Assembly (NCBI GenBank): GCA_963678705.1
Contig: OY783215.1
Span: forward strand, 12,567,740-12,631,739
Length of the DNA: 64,000 nucleotides
DNA from: Panorpa germanica
Taxonomy: Eukaryota; Arthropoda; Insecta; Mecoptera; Panorpidae
Direction: 5' to 3'
Shown here: positions 62,745 through 64,000 of the stretch, piece by piece
Numbering within the stretch: position 1 is the stretch's first letter
Layout: each line of letters begins with the position of its first letter
Translations under genes and position numbers: made by a program
The notes under the pieces: model-generated
The model's database searches: none
What the model was told of the DNA's origin: nothing
The model's input: the letters and a program-made list of their open reading frames with translations, nothing else

Positions 62745-63115
62745 CTGTTTTGATATTAAATTTACGTTTTTACTTAATATTTTAATCTAGATTTCAAGTT
62801 TTCCGAAGAAGCATTCCTTGTCACATTCGTGTTGTAATTTGAGGTTAGTTAATTTATTTGGGTGGGTAGTAATATCAATTTTGACAGCTCGACAGTTGGA
62901 CAACATTTAATGTAGAATAATTAAAATTGCTGTTTTTAATAACAATTAGTAATAGAAATTGCTTTTACTTCTTTATTTTTGACAAACTGACATTGAACTT
63001 CTTTTAAAAATAAATCGAACTGCATTTTGACAGATTGTCACTCTTTAGAGGTTATAATAATTTAGAAACATTGAACCTTGCAAGGTTCTAGAAAAAAACA
63101 AAAAAAAACGTCTAA
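62745..63115 (+). repeat. Interspersed repeat family of 31215, copy 3
   Basis: The fullest match to 31215-31565, from TTGATATTAAATTTACG through ATCTAGATTTCAAG, AACAATTAGTAATAGAAATTGC and CAGATTGTCAC to AAGGTTCTAGAAAAA. The last word also ends the 59590 copy. Confidence 0.72.
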
Positions 63116-63333
63116 TTAAATTCTAAAGCTATGCCATTTAAATTGAGTACAAAATTAAGTCATAAGCTTCGTGACAGAGACAGAAAAAAGAGAAAACAAA
63201 ATAAGATTACATATTCATTTTTACACAATGTGTAACAAGACGTGACAATGTAAGCCTTGTAATTTGTTCAGTCTAGTACTTTTGATGTATTGAGTTGATT
63301 CTTACTTATTAGATAATACCAATTTATGTTATT

Positions 63334-63596
63334 ACCCAGTAAACATTTGGTGAAGTGTCCTATTTTGTGACGTTTCTATCACTATTTTACTTCAATTATA
63401 GTTCGCATTAACTTTAAATTCATTTGTATTCCGACAGGTGGAGTGGTTCCGTCATCTGTAGCCGATAAAACAGACATTTCATATGAACGATTGTGAGAAA
63501 CTGAACTATAAATGAACTCTTTCATTACAAAAAAGCATACGCATCTCCAATATGATGTCAAAGTGACTCCAAAATGCTCCAAAATGTTTACTGGGT
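63334..63596 (+). mobile_element. 263-bp element with ends ACCCAGTAAACATTTGG
   Basis: Left ACCCAGTAAACATTTGGTG pairs with right CCAAAATGTTTACTGGGT, giving inverted ends of about 17 bp; the right end is partly duplicated (CCAAAATGCTCCAAAATG). No ORF. Partial copies are at 33604 and 38607. Target duplication not readable. Confidence 0.8.
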
Positions 63597-63879
63597 AGTC
63601 TATATATATTACTATATATACTAATTGTAATTTACGATTTGTATACATTATATCCCAATCATTCATAAAAAGAAATATTTTTATTTACTGATTCGATATA
63701 TGTCTGTATAATTCAAATAAAATATTTGTAATGCTTTTCGCGAGCTATCAAAACTAAATTGCACTGGTATACAGTATTGAAGCATGTAGTAGCACACAGA
63801 TACAAGTCCCAACAACGCCCCATACAATAAAACATCAAGCGGAAGAAAAGTAGATTCCAAAAGAGTGACTCATTCACAG

Positions 63880-64000
63880 ACGTCGACGACGACGACGCGG
63901 TAACGCTAGTTCAGTAGCCCCGCTGTTGCCTTCGCTTCACGTCGTATGCCATTACTAGGCATCACCACACTCCTTGCAGATTCCAAGAATTCCCCATGTC
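63880..64000. promoter_or_regulatory. GC-rich patch at the window end
   Basis: GACGTCGACGACGACGACGCG is followed by TAGTTCAGTAGC, which contains the initiator-like TCAGT. It may be a promoter for a gene beyond the window. Weak evidence. Confidence 0.2.

Overview
The window is from an AT-rich insect nuclear genome. The evidence is three intron-containing genes of the insect-only seven-transmembrane odorant receptor family, two conserved eukaryotic housekeeping genes with short introns, and many small non-autonomous transposons plus a tRNA-derived SINE. The order cannot be fixed by eye.

Layout. (1) 0.5-14.8 kb, minus strand: three tandem odorant receptor genes (called A, B and C here). Each has six exons with the same phases and near-identical exon lengths, and I could join all three into open frames of 504-505 codons. 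A small decayed duplicated sequence lies between A and B. A 3.5 kb foldback-like element, built from about 146-bp tandem repeats in two opposed arms, lies between B and C. (2) 16.1-17.75 kb, plus strand: a five-exon gene for an RPRD1/CREPT-type RNA polymerase II CTD-binding protein, complete at 345 residues. Copies of one hairpin-bearing repeat flank it in opposite orientations. (3) 19.4-21.2 kb, minus strand: the C-terminal half of a TRIT1-type tRNA dimethylallyltransferase (six exons, ending in the family's C2H2 zinc finger). I could not find exons for its N-terminal P-loop half. A possible two-exon gene for a 70-residue tail-anchored protein follows on the plus strand at 21.8-22.1 kb. (4) 22.4-64 kb: about 41 kb with almost no recognisable gene. 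It holds a 411-bp TTAA-flanked inverted-repeat element, a full-length tRNA-derived SINE and fragments, four copies of a roughly 640-bp MITE (one nested in an older relative), two decayed mariner copies, LINE remnants, several other repeat families, hairpins, and a few unidentified ORFs or exon-like stretches.

The three receptors are membrane proteins of chemosensory neurons and arose by tandem duplication. The RPRD1 and TRIT1 genes are unrelated housekeeping neighbours. The rest is best read as intergenic or intronic DNA shaped by transposons. The exon models are manual splice predictions and were not checked against transcripts.
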